This document shows positions 45,936 through 57,090 of a DNA stretch of 64,000 bases, in pieces. Every line of letters starts with the position of its first letter. Positions within the stretch are counted from its first letter, which is position 1. The translations under genes and the position numbers were made by a program. The stretch is taken from assembly GCA_963556255.1 (NCBI GenBank), contig OY744615.1:6941217-7005216 (forward strand), given 5' to 3'. Source of the DNA: Allolobophora icterica. Taxonomy: Eukaryota > Annelida > Clitellata > Crassiclitellata > Lumbricidae. The notes beneath the pieces are model-generated. The model saw nothing but the letters and a program-made list of their open reading frames with translations, was not told the DNA's origin and did no database searches.

Positions 45936-48900
45936 ATGGAGAAACTAAGTGCTGAAAGACAAGCAGATATTAAGAAGATGTCTACGGAAAGGCTGAAACA
46001 GCGTTTGTTGAAAGCCGGTTTTAAAGAAGAACAATTAGAAGGTATGTCACGTGGTGATATGATGCAGGAACTCGCCGATGTGTGGGTTAAAGAAGAAGTC
46101 GAAGAAGAAGGTGCCGTTGGCGGTGCCGTAGAAAAGGCTATTGAAAAACCTCCTGCGCCTATGTCTATGGAGATGTTGATGCAGTGGATGATGATGACGA
46201 GACAAGAAGAGAAAGAAAGAGAGGAGAAACGGAGACAAGAAGAGAAAGAACTGAGACAAGAAGAGAAAGATAGAGAGGAGAAACGTAGACAGGAAGAGAA
46301 AGAAAGAGAAGATAAACGGAGACAAGAAGAGAAAGAGCTAAGACAGGAAGAATTACGTCTTCAGAGAGAGAAAGAAGAGAAAGAATTGCGCTTGCAGAGA
46401 GAGAAAGAAGAGAAAGCGGAACTTGCAAGGCAAGAGGAATTGCGCTTGCAGAGAGAGAGAGAAGATAAAGCAGAACAAGTGCGTAAGGCAGAACTGGAAT
46501 TGCAAAAGCATCAGTTTGAGATTCAATTAGAACAGTTGAAACGAGATAGAGAAGATGCTGAAAGAAGAAGACTGGAGCAGATGATTGAATTTGAAAGAGC
46601 TAGAAAAAGTGATGAAGAGGTTCGTCAGCAACAGATTGAAGCAAAGAGAATGCGTGAAGAAGAAAAAGAAAAAGCGCGAACGTTAGAGTTAGAACGCGCA
46701 GAACAGATAAGACAAGAAGAACTCAAATTTCAGAAAGAAAGTTTGGAAAAGGCAGAGACAGAAAGACAAGAACGTCTGAAACTGGAGAAATCAAAATTGA
46801 CATTGAAAGAAACGCAAATGAGAGAAGAACGGGAAGCAGAAAGAAGGAAACAGCAAGAAAGTGAAACTTTGGTGTCAAAAATTAAGAAAATAGGTGATGC
46901 AATGAAGCATGTATTGCCTCAAATGCCAACTGATATGATGGAGGTGCCATTATATTTTGAAACAGTCGAGAACGCGTTTCGCAGTTTTGCTGTGGAAAAG
47001 CCGTTTTGGGTGAAATTATTACTACCATTGATGACGTCGAAAGCTCGAACCGTTCTGAATAGATTGTCATTCGATGATCTAGACAATTATGATAGAGTCA
47101 AGCAGCACTTATTAAAAGAATTTAAATTAACCTCGAGAGAATACAGAGCCAGATTTGTGGATGCTAAGAAGACAACAGAAGAGACTTATACGATGTTTAC
47201 GGCAAGACTGAAGAACTTGCTAAACTATTACGTGAGAAGTCGAAACGTGAACAGAGAGTATGATACGCTCTTTGATTTGCTGGTAGCGGATAAGCTAAAA
47301 GAATGTTTACCTCCAGGTCCACTACAGTTTGTATTGTCGAAGGAAGGAACTGACTGTCTTCAAGCTAGTGCAGTGGCAGACTTAGCAGACATTCATGTAA
47401 ACAATCGAATTGGGTTTGCGATCCCAAATATAAACAGTTATCCTTCTCAACGTTCCGTAAACCAAAGCCAGAGTGGAAAGTGGAAAAGTAATCCAGAAAC
47501 AGGGAGTCAGTTCAAAGGTAAAGAAGTCAAGGCTAGTGTCCCTGTACCCAATGAGACCAGAGAAGTGACGTTTGGTCGTCAGGGATTTAACAAATCGTCA
47601 GCGCCGTTTGCCAAGAGGGAAGGCAACACATCGTTTACCCAGTATAAGAGATATGAAGGAAATGAACAACGAGGTATGGTTGTGAAGCGTTGTCACAACT
47701 GTGGTTCAGACAAACATTTGGTTAAATTTTGTCCAGTTCCAGTGGCAGCAGCTAGTTTTAGCAGAAATCAAGAACACACAAGGGTGAATTTGATTCAAGT
47801 GGTTAGTGATACAGATAATCAAACCGCGAGTCAAGAAAACCAAGAGACTGAAGTAAAGTCAGTAATGAAATGTGGTATTCAAAAAGAAATTCTATTGGAT
47901 GCTGGAATTCAGAGAGAAGTCGCAGGAAAAGATGACAGTCGAATATTGAAGAAATCGTTCTTGCAATATGTCGAGGTTGAAATTCGTGCAGTAGACGGTA
48001 AAGAGCCAGTGAAAGTCAAAGCACTGAGCGACTCGGGTGCAGAGATTCCGGTGATTAGTGAAGAATTACTGGAAGGCATGAAGGTGGAACAAATTGGAAA
48101 AGTGAATTTGCAATGTGTGGCAGGAGATGCCATTCCTGCGAAATTGGTGAAGGTCGATGTTAGACTGTGTGGTAGTGACGTGGAAGAAGAGGGATTTCCG
48201 CGTAAAATCCAGTGTTCACTTACACCTTATGTCACCTTGATGTGTGCTAGTATTGCAAAGATGGGCAGTACAGAAAGATTCTTGTTGCATCCAGAGATAA
48301 TTGCCGAATTAAAAGCCGTACCACAGATGAAGGTCAAAACGATACAAGGAGATGTGAGTGTACGAGCAAATGTAATGACGAGAGCAAAGAGTCGGAAACA
48401 GGAAATGGTAGATGTTGATGAGAAGAGTGAAACTGAAAGTTCAAGTGATGAGGAAAACGAAAGTAATGAGCAACGAAGCTTATCGCGAGATGGTGTAATA
48501 GCAGAGATGAACGAGCAAGAGATGGCTGCATGCGAGAATGGCACATTAAATGAAACTGAAGAAGACAATGAATGTGATGTGGGGATAGGAGACTTGTATA
48601 GAGATGAAGAGATGGATGAAGAACAAAAGGTGCAGATTGCCGATTCGAAGAAGTTCGAAGAGCAACAGAGAAAGGATGAATCGTTGAAGCCGTGGTGGAA
48701 GTTAGCACAAGAGAAAGAATCTGAATTCTGTGTGATCAACGGTTTATTGCATAAGAAATATCAGATATTAGACCAGACGATATATCAACTAGTGTTACCA
48801 AAAGAGAGACGAATTAAAGTGATGGAATTGGCGCATGAATCGGTGTTTGGAGGACATCTAGGAGAAGAGAAAACAAGAGAACGAATAAAATTATCTTTTG

Positions 48901-51377
48901 TATGGCCAAAGATGAGAAGAGACATTGTGAAATTTTGTAAGTCTTGCGAGAAGTATCAACTAAAGGCAAAGAGTCTGGTGATGGATAGAGTACCTATCAC
49001 TCCGGTCTCAAGAGAAGAGGTCGCCTTCAAGAGAATGACGATGGACCTCGTTGGCCCGATCGATCCAGTATCTGCTGCAGGTCACAAGTATTGTTTATGC
49101 ATTGTGGACTCGTGCACCAGATGGCCTACAATATTTTTATTGAAATCGCTGACAGCGAAGGCTGTGTGTGAAGCGTTGATGGAACTATTCATGAACGTTG
49201 GTGTGCCGTCCGTGATTACAAGTGACCAAGGAACGAACTTCACAGCCAGTTTGACAAGAGAATTTCTCGATTTAATGGGCTGTAGTCCACGATTCGACAC
49301 ACCAGGACACCCAGAGGCTGCTGGATTAGTAGAAAGATGGAATCAGACATTTAAAAAGATGATCCATCATGTGATAATAGACAACCCGAGGAAATGGCAT
49401 AAGATAATTCCTTTCACAGTGTGGGCATTACGAGAAGTGCCGAATGCAACTACTGGAGTATCACCATATATGCTTGTCTATGGGAAAATTCCGAGAGGAC
49501 CATTGGCAATATTAAAAGAGAGTTGGACTAGAGAAATAAACTTACCACCTCATGTTGGAGTTAAACCAGAAAAGTATTTAAAAGAACTCAAAGAAAATAT
49601 GGAGAAAGCATTATTGTTTGCAGAATCTTACTCTCGAGAAAAGCAATTACAATACACGAATCAGTATAACAAGAGAGCAAAGCACAAAGAATTTGAAGCT
49701 GGTGAGAAAGTCATAGTTTTGTATCCAACGTCAACAAACAAACTTATTTCTCGATGGCATGGTCCATGTACGATCATACATCGAAGATCAAAGTACTCTT
49801 ATTTAGTCGATATGGGTGAAAATGGTCGAAAAATAATTCACGCCAACAAGATCAGAAAATATGTTACTCGAGCATTAAGTTGTGGTCTAATTGTTGAAGA
49901 AGATGAAGATTTTGGTTCAGTGGTTGAATTACCAATGAGGAATGAGGTTCAAGATGACAAGAATTCACTTAACCTCGATCCTGAACAAATTAGCCATTTG
50001 ACAGTAACTCAGCAAGAACAGTTGTTGAAAGTCTTGAACAAATACTGTGACAGATTTTCAGAAAAACCTGGATTATGTACATTGGTCGAACACGAAATTG
50101 AACTAAAACCAGGATTTCGTGAAAAGGAATTTGCAGCATATCGAATTCCTTTGATTTATCGATCAGAAGTGGAACGTCAGATCAAAGAAATGTTAAAAAC
50201 AAACATTATTAAACCATCATCGAGCAGAATGGCAAGCCCTTTGGTTATTGTTAAAAAGAAAGACGGATCTTTAAGACTTGCCTGTGACTACAGATACATT
50301 AACTCATTCACAGTGGATTGTAAATATCCGATGCCGATTGTCAGAGACGTTTTGAACAAAGTTGGAAAGTCTAATGTGATTTCTATCTTGGACTGTCGAA
50401 GTGCTTATTGGACTTGTCCTGTAAAACAATCTGATCAATGGAAGACAGCTTTTGTAACACATAATGGACTGTATGAATTTACTCGTGTTCCTTTTGGAAT
50501 GATAAATTCAGGCCGAACTTTTGTTAAGGCGATAAATTTAGTTTTACAGCCTATAAGTGACTTTGCAGAACCGTATGTTGATGACATTGCTGTGCATTCT
50601 GACAGTTGGAAAGTTCATTTGCAGCATCTAGATGCATTCTTGATGCAAATGAGATTGCATAACGTTACTTTGAATTTGAAAAAATGCATATTTGGTAAGA
50701 GTGAGGTAAGGTTTATCGGTCATGTGGTTGGGTCTGGTAAGATAAAGATGAATCCAGACAGAATTGAAAGTTTGACTAATTTGAAGATCCAAGAAACTAA
50801 GAAGCAAGTTAAGCAACTGCTTGGATTTTTTAATTATTACAGACAGTTTATTAAGGACTTTGCACAGATTGCGAAACCTTTATCTGATTTAACTAGTAAA
50901 CGTGTTTCTGATAAGATTGATTGGACTGTTGAACATCAGCAAGCATTTGATTTACTTAAAGAGGCTGTGCGATCCAAAGTAGTGTTATATGTTTTTGAAG
51001 TGGGAAAACCATTCAATTTGTACTGCGATAGTAGTGACTTTGCAGTCGGTGCTGTTTTAACACAGATGGACGACAAGGGAATAGAACGCCCTGTGTCATT
51101 TATCAGTCAGAAATTAACTGATACCCAGAAGAGATGGGCTACTGTGGAAAAGGAAGCCTATGCTATTGTTTGGGCTCTAAACAAGTTAAAAGAAATTATA
51201 ATTGGATCAAAAATTTTCATTTTTACTGATCACAATCCTCTTACATATTTGACTGAGTCAATGTCTAAGTCTGCTAAACTTGTGCGTTGGGCGTTAGCCT
51301 TACAAACTTTTGATGTTGAGGTGAAGTACAAGAAGGGCAGATTGAATATTATTGCTGATTGTTTGTCAAGGTTATAA
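45936..51377 (+). CDS. Element B Gag-Pol polyprotein, 1,813 aa (GMR1-type order)
   Basis: It encodes all proteins needed to copy and insert the element. The ATG at 45936 has a good context (AAGATGG), and the N-terminus matches that of element A. Residues about 90-310 are a Glu/Lys/Arg/Gln-rich coiled coil, followed by the Gag core at about 325-490. Then come the CCHC knuckle C586-C589-H594-C599, the aspartic protease DSGA at 699-702, integrase zinc-binding H967-H974-C1001-C1004, and the integrase core D1037, D1097, E1133 (35 residues between the last two). Reverse transcriptase follows, with D1486 and YVDD at 1547-1550, then RNase H with D1698, E1738, D1765 and D1808. Integrase before reverse transcriptase is unusual for Ty3/Gypsy and marks the GMR1 group. 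Gag and Pol share one frame, so no frameshift or stop readthrough separates them; proteolysis would have to release the parts. Confidence 0.95.
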   Translation: MEKLSAERQADIKKMSTERLKQRLLKAGFKEEQLEGMSRGDMMQELADVWVKEEVEEEGAVGGAVEKAIEKPPAPMSMEMLMQWMMMTRQEEKEREEKRRQEEKELRQEEKDREEKRRQEEKEREDKRRQEEKELRQEELRLQREKEEKELRLQREKEEKAELARQEELRLQREREDKAEQVRKAELELQKHQFEIQLEQLKRDREDAERRRLEQMIEFERARKSDEEVRQQQIEAKRMREEEKEKARTLELERAEQIRQEELKFQKESLEKAETERQERLKLEKSKLTLKETQMREEREAERRKQQESETLVSKIKKIGDAMKHVLPQMPTDMMEVPLYFETVENAFRSFAVEKPFWVKLLLPLMTSKARTVLNRLSFDDLDNYDRVKQHLLKEFKLTSREYRARFVDAKKTTEETYTMFTARLKNLLNYYVRSRNVNREYDTLFDLLVADKLKECLPPGPLQFVLSKEGTDCLQASAVADLADIHVNNRIGFAIPNINSYPSQRSVNQSQSGKWKSNPETGSQFKGKEVKASVPVPNETREVTFGRQGFNKSSAPFAKREGNTSFTQYKRYEGNEQRGMVVKRCHNCGSDKHLVKFCPVPVAAASFSRNQEHTRVNLIQVVSDTDNQTASQENQETEVKSVMKCGIQKEILLDAGIQREVAGKDDSRILKKSFLQYVEVEIRAVDGKEPVKVKALSDSGAEIPVISEELLEGMKVEQIGKVNLQCVAGDAIPAKLVKVDVRLCGSDVEEEGFPRKIQCSLTPYVTLMCASIAKMGSTERFLLHPEIIAELKAVPQMKVKTIQGDVSVRANVMTRAKSRKQEMVDVDEKSETESSSDEENESNEQRSLSRDGVIAEMNEQEMAACENGTLNETEEDNECDVGIGDLYRDEEMDEEQKVQIADSKKFEEQQRKDESLKPWWKLAQEKESEFCVINGLLHKKYQILDQTIYQLVLPKERRIKVMELAHESVFGGHLGEEKTRERIKLSFVWPKMRRDIVKFCKSCEKYQLKAKSLVMDRVPITPVSREEVAFKRMTMDLVGPIDPVSAAGHKYCLCIVDSCTRWPTIFLLKSLTAKAVCEALMELFMNVGVPSVITSDQGTNFTASLTREFLDLMGCSPRFDTPGHPEAAGLVERWNQTFKKMIHHVIIDNPRKWHKIIPFTVWALREVPNATTGVSPYMLVYGKIPRGPLAILKESWTREINLPPHVGVKPEKYLKELKENMEKALLFAESYSREKQLQYTNQYNKRAKHKEFEAGEKVIVLYPTSTNKLISRWHGPCTIIHRRSKYSYLVDMGENGRKIIHANKIRKYVTRALSCGLIVEEDEDFGSVVELPMRNEVQDDKNSLNLDPEQISHLTVTQQEQLLKVLNKYCDRFSEKPGLCTLVEHEIELKPGFREKEFAAYRIPLIYRSEVERQIKEMLKTNIIKPSSSRMASPLVIVKKKDGSLRLACDYRYINSFTVDCKYPMPIVRDVLNKVGKSNVISILDCRSAYWTCPVKQSDQWKTAFVTHNGLYEFTRVPFGMINSGRTFVKAINLVLQPISDFAEPYVDDIAVHSDSWKVHLQHLDAFLMQMRLHNVTLNLKKCIFGKSEVRFIGHVVGSGKIKMNPDRIESLTNLKIQETKKQVKQLLGFFNYYRQFIKDFAQIAKPLSDLTSKRVSDKIDWTVEHQQAFDLLKEAVRSKVVLYVFEVGKPFNLYCDSSDFAVGAVLTQMDDKGIERPVSFISQKLTDTQKRWATVEKEAYAIVWALNKLKEIIIGSKIFIFTDHNPLTYLTESMSKSAKLVRWALALQTFDVEVKYKKGRLNIIADCLSRL

Positions 51378-51474
51378 GTAATCGTAAGACTGTTTATTAA
51401 TTAGTTAGATATATATGTATGTTTCATGTATTTTGGTAATTTCGCAAATTTTGAAATTTAATTTGCTCAATTCC

Positions 51475-51490
51475 AGAAAAAGGAAGGAGG
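51475..51490 (+). promoter_or_regulatory. Element B polypurine tract
   Basis: AGAAAAAGGAAGGAGG ends three bases before the 3' LTR and would prime plus-strand synthesis. The ~100 bp between the gag-pol stop and this tract is non-coding and A+T rich. Confidence 0.88.
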
Positions 51491-51493
51491 TAA

Positions 51494-51969
51494 TGTGAAC
51501 TGAGTTTTGTGTACAGTCTTGCAGTGCGAGATATTAGCGTATATATTTAGTGCGCTTACTTTAGTTTCACGTGTATATGTATATATGATAGATGTATAAC
51601 GTATAGTCTTAGTGACACGCGCGGCCGGCCAATCTCGGCAGCGGCGCGCTATATGTATATTATTAGAGTTCGCTTAGGCGCACAGAAGACAGGTGTGTCA
51701 AGAGGCGCGAAGAATTATGCTGACTAGAGAAGTTTGAATTCGAGTGTGTTCGCTGTAGTAGTGTGGCTGACTAGTTGAGTTGTAATCGAATTGAGTTCTG
51801 TCTGTTTGTTTCTTATTAAACTAAAAGATATTAAACTGTGTTGCTGATTAATTCAGGTTATACTTATACGTAGAATTAGTGTTCAAAAGGTGAACGTTAA
51901 ATAGGCGTTAAGTACGAAGAGAACAAGGATTTAATCAGAAGGATTGTCAACGGAAGGATTGGGTTGACA
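51494..51969 (+). repeat. Element B 3' LTR
   Basis: A 476-bp copy of 45105-45580. I found no difference on reading the two side by side. It is followed by the GGCAC target duplication and the remaining half of the satellite palindrome. Confidence 0.95.
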
Positions 51970-54917
51970 GGCACTATATATAGTGCGAATTAAGTTTCGG
52001 AACAACTGAGGTAAGTTGACGTTTCTAAAAAAAAACTCAGTAAGTACACGGACCGAAGAAGTTATGTACGTACGTACGTACGTACGTTCGCTTTGCACAG
52101 AGAACAACAGTCTAAGAAACGGGCCAATTATGTTAGTGAATACGACGTTAATCTTAGCGTGGCCAAACGCTCTCCTGCAATTTACTATGTAAAAAAGTAA
52201 GTTCGACACTCGCCGTCGTATAGTAGCGGTTGGTTGCCCTCCGCCTTCTCCAGGCTTGGTACTGGCACCTCAGGTGGTCGCCGAGGCCTTGCGACCGCAC
52301 TGTAGCGCAACACCGAGAGAGACGTACACGATTTTCGTGTCGATGAGCATTGGTGATCGTCGTGAAACGGTGAGCTCTCATTAAAATAGACGCCAGCCAA
52401 TCGCCATCGTCCGAAAGACACAAGGGCACTATATATAGTGCGAATTAAGTTTCGGAAAAACTGAAGTAAGATGACGTTTCTCAAAAAACCTCGGTAAGTA
52501 CACGGACCGAAGTAGGTATGTACGTGCGTACGTTCGCTTTGCACAGAGAACAACAGTCTAAGAAACAGGCCAATTAGGTGTCTGAATACGACGTTAATCT
52601 TAGCGTGGCCAAACGCTCTCTTGCAATTTACTATGTAAAAAAGTAAGTTCGATTCGTGCCGTCGTACAGTAGCGGCTTGTTGCCCTCCGCCTTCTCCAGG
52701 CTTGGGACTGGCACCGCAGGTGGTCGCCGAGGCCTTGCGACCGCACTGTAGCGCAACACCGAGAGAGACGTACACGATTTTCGTGTCGATGAGCATTGGT
52801 GATCGTCGTGAAACGGTGAGCTCTCATTAAAATAGACGCCAGCCAATCGCCATCGTCCGAAAGACACAAGGGCACTATAAATAGTGCGAATTAGGTTTCG
52901 GAAAAAGTGAAGTAAGTAAGTTGACGTTTCTAAAAAAACCTCAGTAAGTACACGGGACGGAAGAAGTTATGTACGTACGTACGTACGTACGTACGTTCGC
53001 TTTGCACAGAGAACAACAGTCTAAGAAACGGGCCAATTAGGTGTCTGAATACGACGTTAATCTTAGCGTGGCCAACCGCTCTCTTGTAATTTACTATGTA
53101 AAAAATAAGTTCGACTCCCGCCGTCATATAGTAGCGGTTGGGTGCCCTCCGCCTTCTCCAGGCTTGGGACTGGCACCTCAGGTGGTCGCCAAGGCTTTGC
53201 GACCGCACTGTAGCGCAACACCGAGAGAGACGTACACCATTTTCGTGTCGATGAGCATTGGTGATCGTCGTGAAACGGTGAACTCTCATTAAAATAGACG
53301 CCAGCCAATCGCCATCGTCCGAAAGACACAAGGGCACTATATATAGTGCGAATTAAGTTTCGGAAAAACTGAAGTAAGATGATGTTTCTCAAAAAACCTC
53401 GGTAAGTACACGGACCGAAGTAGGTATGTACGTACGTACGATCGCTTTGCACAGAGAACAACAGTCTAAGAAACAGGCCAATTAGGGGTCTGAATACGAC
53501 GTTAATCTTAGCGTGGCCAAACGCTCTCTTGCAATTTACTATGTAAAAAAGTAAGTTCGACTCGCGCCGTCGTATAGTAGCGGTTGGGTGCCCTCCGCCT
53601 TCTCCAGGCTTGGGACTGGCACCTCAGGTGATCGCCGAGGCCTTGCGACCGCACTGTAGCGCAACACCGAGAGAAACGTACACGATTTTCGTGTCGATGA
53701 TCATTGGTGATCGTCGTGAAACGGTGAGCTCTCACTAAAATAGACGCCAGCCAATCGCCATCGTCCGAAAGACACAAGGGCACTATATATAGTGCGAATT
53801 ACGTTTCGGAACAACTGAAGTTAGTTGACGTTTCTAAAAAAACCTCAGTAAGTACACGGACCGAAGAAGGTATGTACGTACGTACGTACGTACGTTCGCT
53901 TTGCACAGAGAACAACAGTCTAAGACACTGGCACCTCAGGTGGTAGCGAAGGCTTTGCGACCGCACTGTAGCGCAACACCGAGAGAGACGTACACCATTT
54001 TCGTGTCGATGAGCATTGGTGATCGTCGTGAAACGGTGAACTCTCATTAAAATAGACGCCAGCCAATCGCCATCGTCCGAAAGACACAAGGGCACTATAT
54101 ATAGTGCGAATTAAGTTTCGGAAAAACTGAGGTAAGTTGACGTTTCTCAAAAAACCTCAGTAAGTACACGGACCGAAGTAGGTATGTACGTACGTACGTT
54201 CGCTTTGCACAGAGAACAACAGTGTAAGGAACGGGGCAATTAGGTGTCTGAATACGACGTTAATCTTAGCGTGGCCAAACGCTCTCTTGTAATTTACTAT
54301 GTAAAAAAGTAAGTTCGACTCCCGCCGTCGTATAGTAGCGGTTGGGTGCTCTCCGACTTCTCCAGGCTTGGGACTGGCACCTCAGGTGGTCGCCAAGGCT
54401 TTGCGACCGCACTGTAGCGCAACACCGAGAGAGACGTACACCATTTTCGTGTCGATGAGCATTGGTGATCGTCGTGAAACGGTGAACTCTCATTAAAATA
54501 GACGCCAGCCAATCGCCATCGTCCGAAAGACACAAGGGCACTATATATAGTGCGAATTAAGTTTAAAAAACTGAGGTAGGTAAGTTGACGTTTCTCAAAA
54601 AACCTCAGTAAGTACATGGACCGAAGTAGATAATTATGTACGTAGCCTACGTACGTTCGCTTTGCACAGAGAACAACAGTATAAGAAACAGGGCAATCAG
54701 GGGTCTGAATACGACGTTAATCTTAGCGTGGCCAAACGCTCTCTTGCAATTTAGTATGTAAAAAAGTAAGTTCGACTCGCGCCGTCGTATAGTAGCGGTT
54801 GGTTGCACTCCGCCTTCTCCAGGCTTGGGACTGGCACCTCAGGTGGTCGCCGAGGCCTTGCGACCGCACTGTAGCGCAACACCGAGAGAGACGTACACGA
54901 TTTTCGTGTCGATGAGC
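51970..54917. repeat. ~450-bp satellite array, segment 5 and array edge
   Basis: Six to seven monomers follow element B. One is internally deleted: near 53,924 CAGTCTAAGA joins directly to CACTGGCACC, losing about 180 bp. Several copies share the variant TCGCCAAGGCTTTGCG. The array stops abruptly inside a monomer after GTGTCGATGAGC at 54,917. Confidence 0.93.
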
Positions 54918-56209
54918 TATATATAAGAATTAAAGAAAAACGGTGTACAATCACACAATCAACACCTGAAATAGTAACTGTTGACTGTACGAGTAGCTAG
55001 ATTAATAACCTAAACCAGCTTCTTGTAATCTATTGGCCAATTTTAACGTCCCAGTTTGAAAAATCTTGAATCGTTGCTGTAACTCATGCTTGATACGCAC
55101 CATCACGAAGTTTGTTTCTTCTCTGTCTGTATCTTGTGATTCTTTGCCTTTTCTCGTTCGGATCTCTCCCGACTTTTCAATGTTCTTTCGGCAAAGAGTT
55201 CGACAAAATTTACTTCCGCTAAAATCTAACGTCCGATTCTTGATTACCGTTTTGGTCAACAATACACTCAACTCGCTTCCGCACTGTTACTTCGTGTAAC
55301 TAGAAAACTACTCGCACAACTATCACTGAGGTTTTCACACGCTCCATGCATCGTCGCTCCGATAGTCAAATGCAACACGACTGTTTCTAAACCTCGCCAG
55401 ACTGAGCTACTTTATCGTTTCGATCAAATGTGCGCCCTATGATACTGATCAAGTTCGCATACAGTCTTTATCCAGTCGATCAGGAACGGACGAATTTGAA
55501 CTTTTTACAAGCGACGACCCATCACACATCAAAACTAATACTGATATTACCCTTGCAGAGTTCAATTCCAACGCGGAAAATGCAGTTAATCGTGCGGAAA
55601 CACTTTCGCCGTCCGTTGACATTTAAATTGTTCAGTCATGGTTCCCTGCTTTACATCTAATAATGATAATAATGACGACTCGTATTCCTCAAGCTCTGTC
55701 TATAGATGTTATTCATCATGATGCTGGTTTTAGATTTTGTTAATTAATTAATTTATTTAACCAAATCAGCAATCTTTACAACACGGATCAGTGTTTAATC
55801 TAGTCCCCCTCTTCTGAAGCAGGAAACAAGGTTTGTCGGAGGGGGAAAACCAAGAACGGCGACCTTTTTAGGATAAATTTCATCCGTGTTCCAACGTCAA
55901 AATTTTTGAGTTTTGGAATTTTAGGAATTTTCTTTTTTTAGGAATCCATCTCTATTACTCGTTTGGGGGGAGCGTAACATGATGTATCCTGGTGGGAATT
56001 TCTCCCCCAAAACAGTCTAGGCATTATAATATTGCAGGCCTCTGGGGGGTACATAAATCCTGGGGGAACATTTCCCCCCAATGACGTCTAGATTAACACT
56101 GCACATGGATCTAGCGCTTAACACAACATAATTTCATAACTCTATACATATTTCAATAATATAAAAATGTGTAACGCATGGCCATTAAATATTATCATCC
56201 ATTATTGCT
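54918..56209. other. Non-satellite sequence, no gene recognised
   Basis: The text changes at the array edge to ordinary A+T-rich sequence. A minus-strand open frame of 89 codons (55271-55002, no ATG start) contains a charged helical-looking stretch, MVRIKHELQQRFKIFQTG. I recognise no family and see no splice or promoter evidence. Around 55,970-56,090 two similar phrases with runs of C and G (TTTCTCCCCCA/TTTCCCCCCAATG, each followed shortly by GTCTAG) suggest a small degraded repeat. Confidence 0.5.
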
Positions 56210-56402
56210 GTTGTGGGTCCCACGATCTGGAATGACCTTCCCCCTTTGCTCAGGGCCAAACTAATGACTGGCTTTTCCTTATCGGTCTTGTGTTGCCTAA
56301 AGACATTTCTGTTTCGCAGAGGCTTCTGTGCTGAGAGCGCCGCTGAATAGTTATTCTGCGAGAGGCGCTTTATACATTTCTAGATACGATACGATACAAT
56401 CA
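56210..56402 (+). pseudogene. LINE 3' relic (reverse transcriptase C-terminus and tail)
   Basis: A frame from 56210 to the TAG at 56348-56350 encodes VVGPTIWNDLPPLL, then residues ending KTFLFRRGFC. This is the usual C-terminal signature of CR1/L2-like LINE reverse transcriptases. It is followed by a short GC-rich dyad (GAGCGCCGC...GAGAGGCGCTTTATA) and a (ATACG)n-like tail at about 56,381-56,397. No start or catalytic part is present, so it is a 5'-truncated dead copy. The exact clade is uncertain. Confidence 0.75.
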
Positions 56403-56408
56403 TCACAG

Positions 56409-56610
56409 TCTGACATTAAGATCTGTGTCTATTAAGTTTCTCTCTGTTTCTTTTACTCCCTGTGTCTGACTTCAGGAACTGCGTCTATTGATTCGTTTAG
56501 TGTCTTTATCTCATTTTAGCATCTGTGTCGGTCTGTTTAATTTTCTATCTCTGACTGACTTCAGCATCTCTGTCTGTTCCTTTGACTTCCTATGTCTTAC
56601 TTTAGGATCC
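56409..56610. repeat. Degenerate tandem repeat, ~45-55-bp unit
   Basis: The phrase CTGACTTCAGSATCTGTGTCTRTT or a decayed form recurs about four to five times (near 56410, 56466, 56516, 56565 and 56598), separated by T-rich stretches. Confidence 0.65.
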
Positions 56611-57090
56611 ACGCCCAAACTGTGCAGCAACATTGTATAAAATAGTACAGAAGGTAGCACAATTTCACTGGTTCATTCAGGTTCATTCTCTCTTCATGCG
56701 TTTATTTGTTCGTTCTTAAGGAGATGGCAAAATGTAGTAAAGTAGTAAACCATAGGTAAGCCTAAATAGAATTTCAAATGCATTTCCATTTTAGTGAGAT
56801 CTTATGGATGCAGAATGTTCTGGTGTCATCTAATGCATAAAATAGAGACATAAAATAGAGAATGCTCTAGGACGCCCTGTCCCCTTGACAACGTATATGC
56901 GAACGCTTAAATACTGCGTCTCGTGCGTAACGTTCGATACTCTCCTCGCATATTACAATCTACTGAAAAGAAAAGAAGCTGATAGATCTGTGAAACTGAC
57001 TTATTACCAAACAAATGATTTTAATTTGTTAAGCGTGAATTTTAAGCTCATTCTGTCGCTATGGCATCTTCAAGAGGATCTGCTGTGGCT
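56611..57090. other. Intervening A+T-rich sequence, nothing recognised
   Basis: No gene or repeat can be supported. An open frame of 79 codons from 56885 starts with a non-ATG codon and runs into the heptamer array. It has no recognisable domain. Confidence 0.5.

Larger units (their letters stand above)
45105..51969 (+). mobile_element. Element B: Ty3/Gypsy GMR1-like LTR retrotransposon, intact (6.87 kb)
   Basis: Two 476-bp LTRs, which appear identical on reading, flank a single uninterrupted 1,813-codon gag-pol. The target duplication is GGCAC at 45100-45104 and 51970-51974. The primer site, leader, gag-pol and polypurine tract are all in place. Gene order is Gag, protease, integrase, reverse transcriptase, RNase H, as in the GMR1 group. 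Every catalytic motif I checked is present. This is the profile of a very recent and possibly active insertion. The two Gypsy elements in the window are related but clearly different families: LTRs and primer sites differ and the proteins are only moderately similar. Confidence 0.96.

Noticed and set aside
46047..49300. Minus-strand Phe/Leu/Ser-rich open frames opposite element B Gag and integrase
   Set aside because: They are antisense shadows of the Glu/Lys-rich coiled coil and of integrase; low complexity explains them.
55002..55299. Overlapping open frames on both strands next to the array edge as a host exon
   Set aside because: No recognisable family, splice signal or ATG on the better-looking strand; kept only as a note in the region description.
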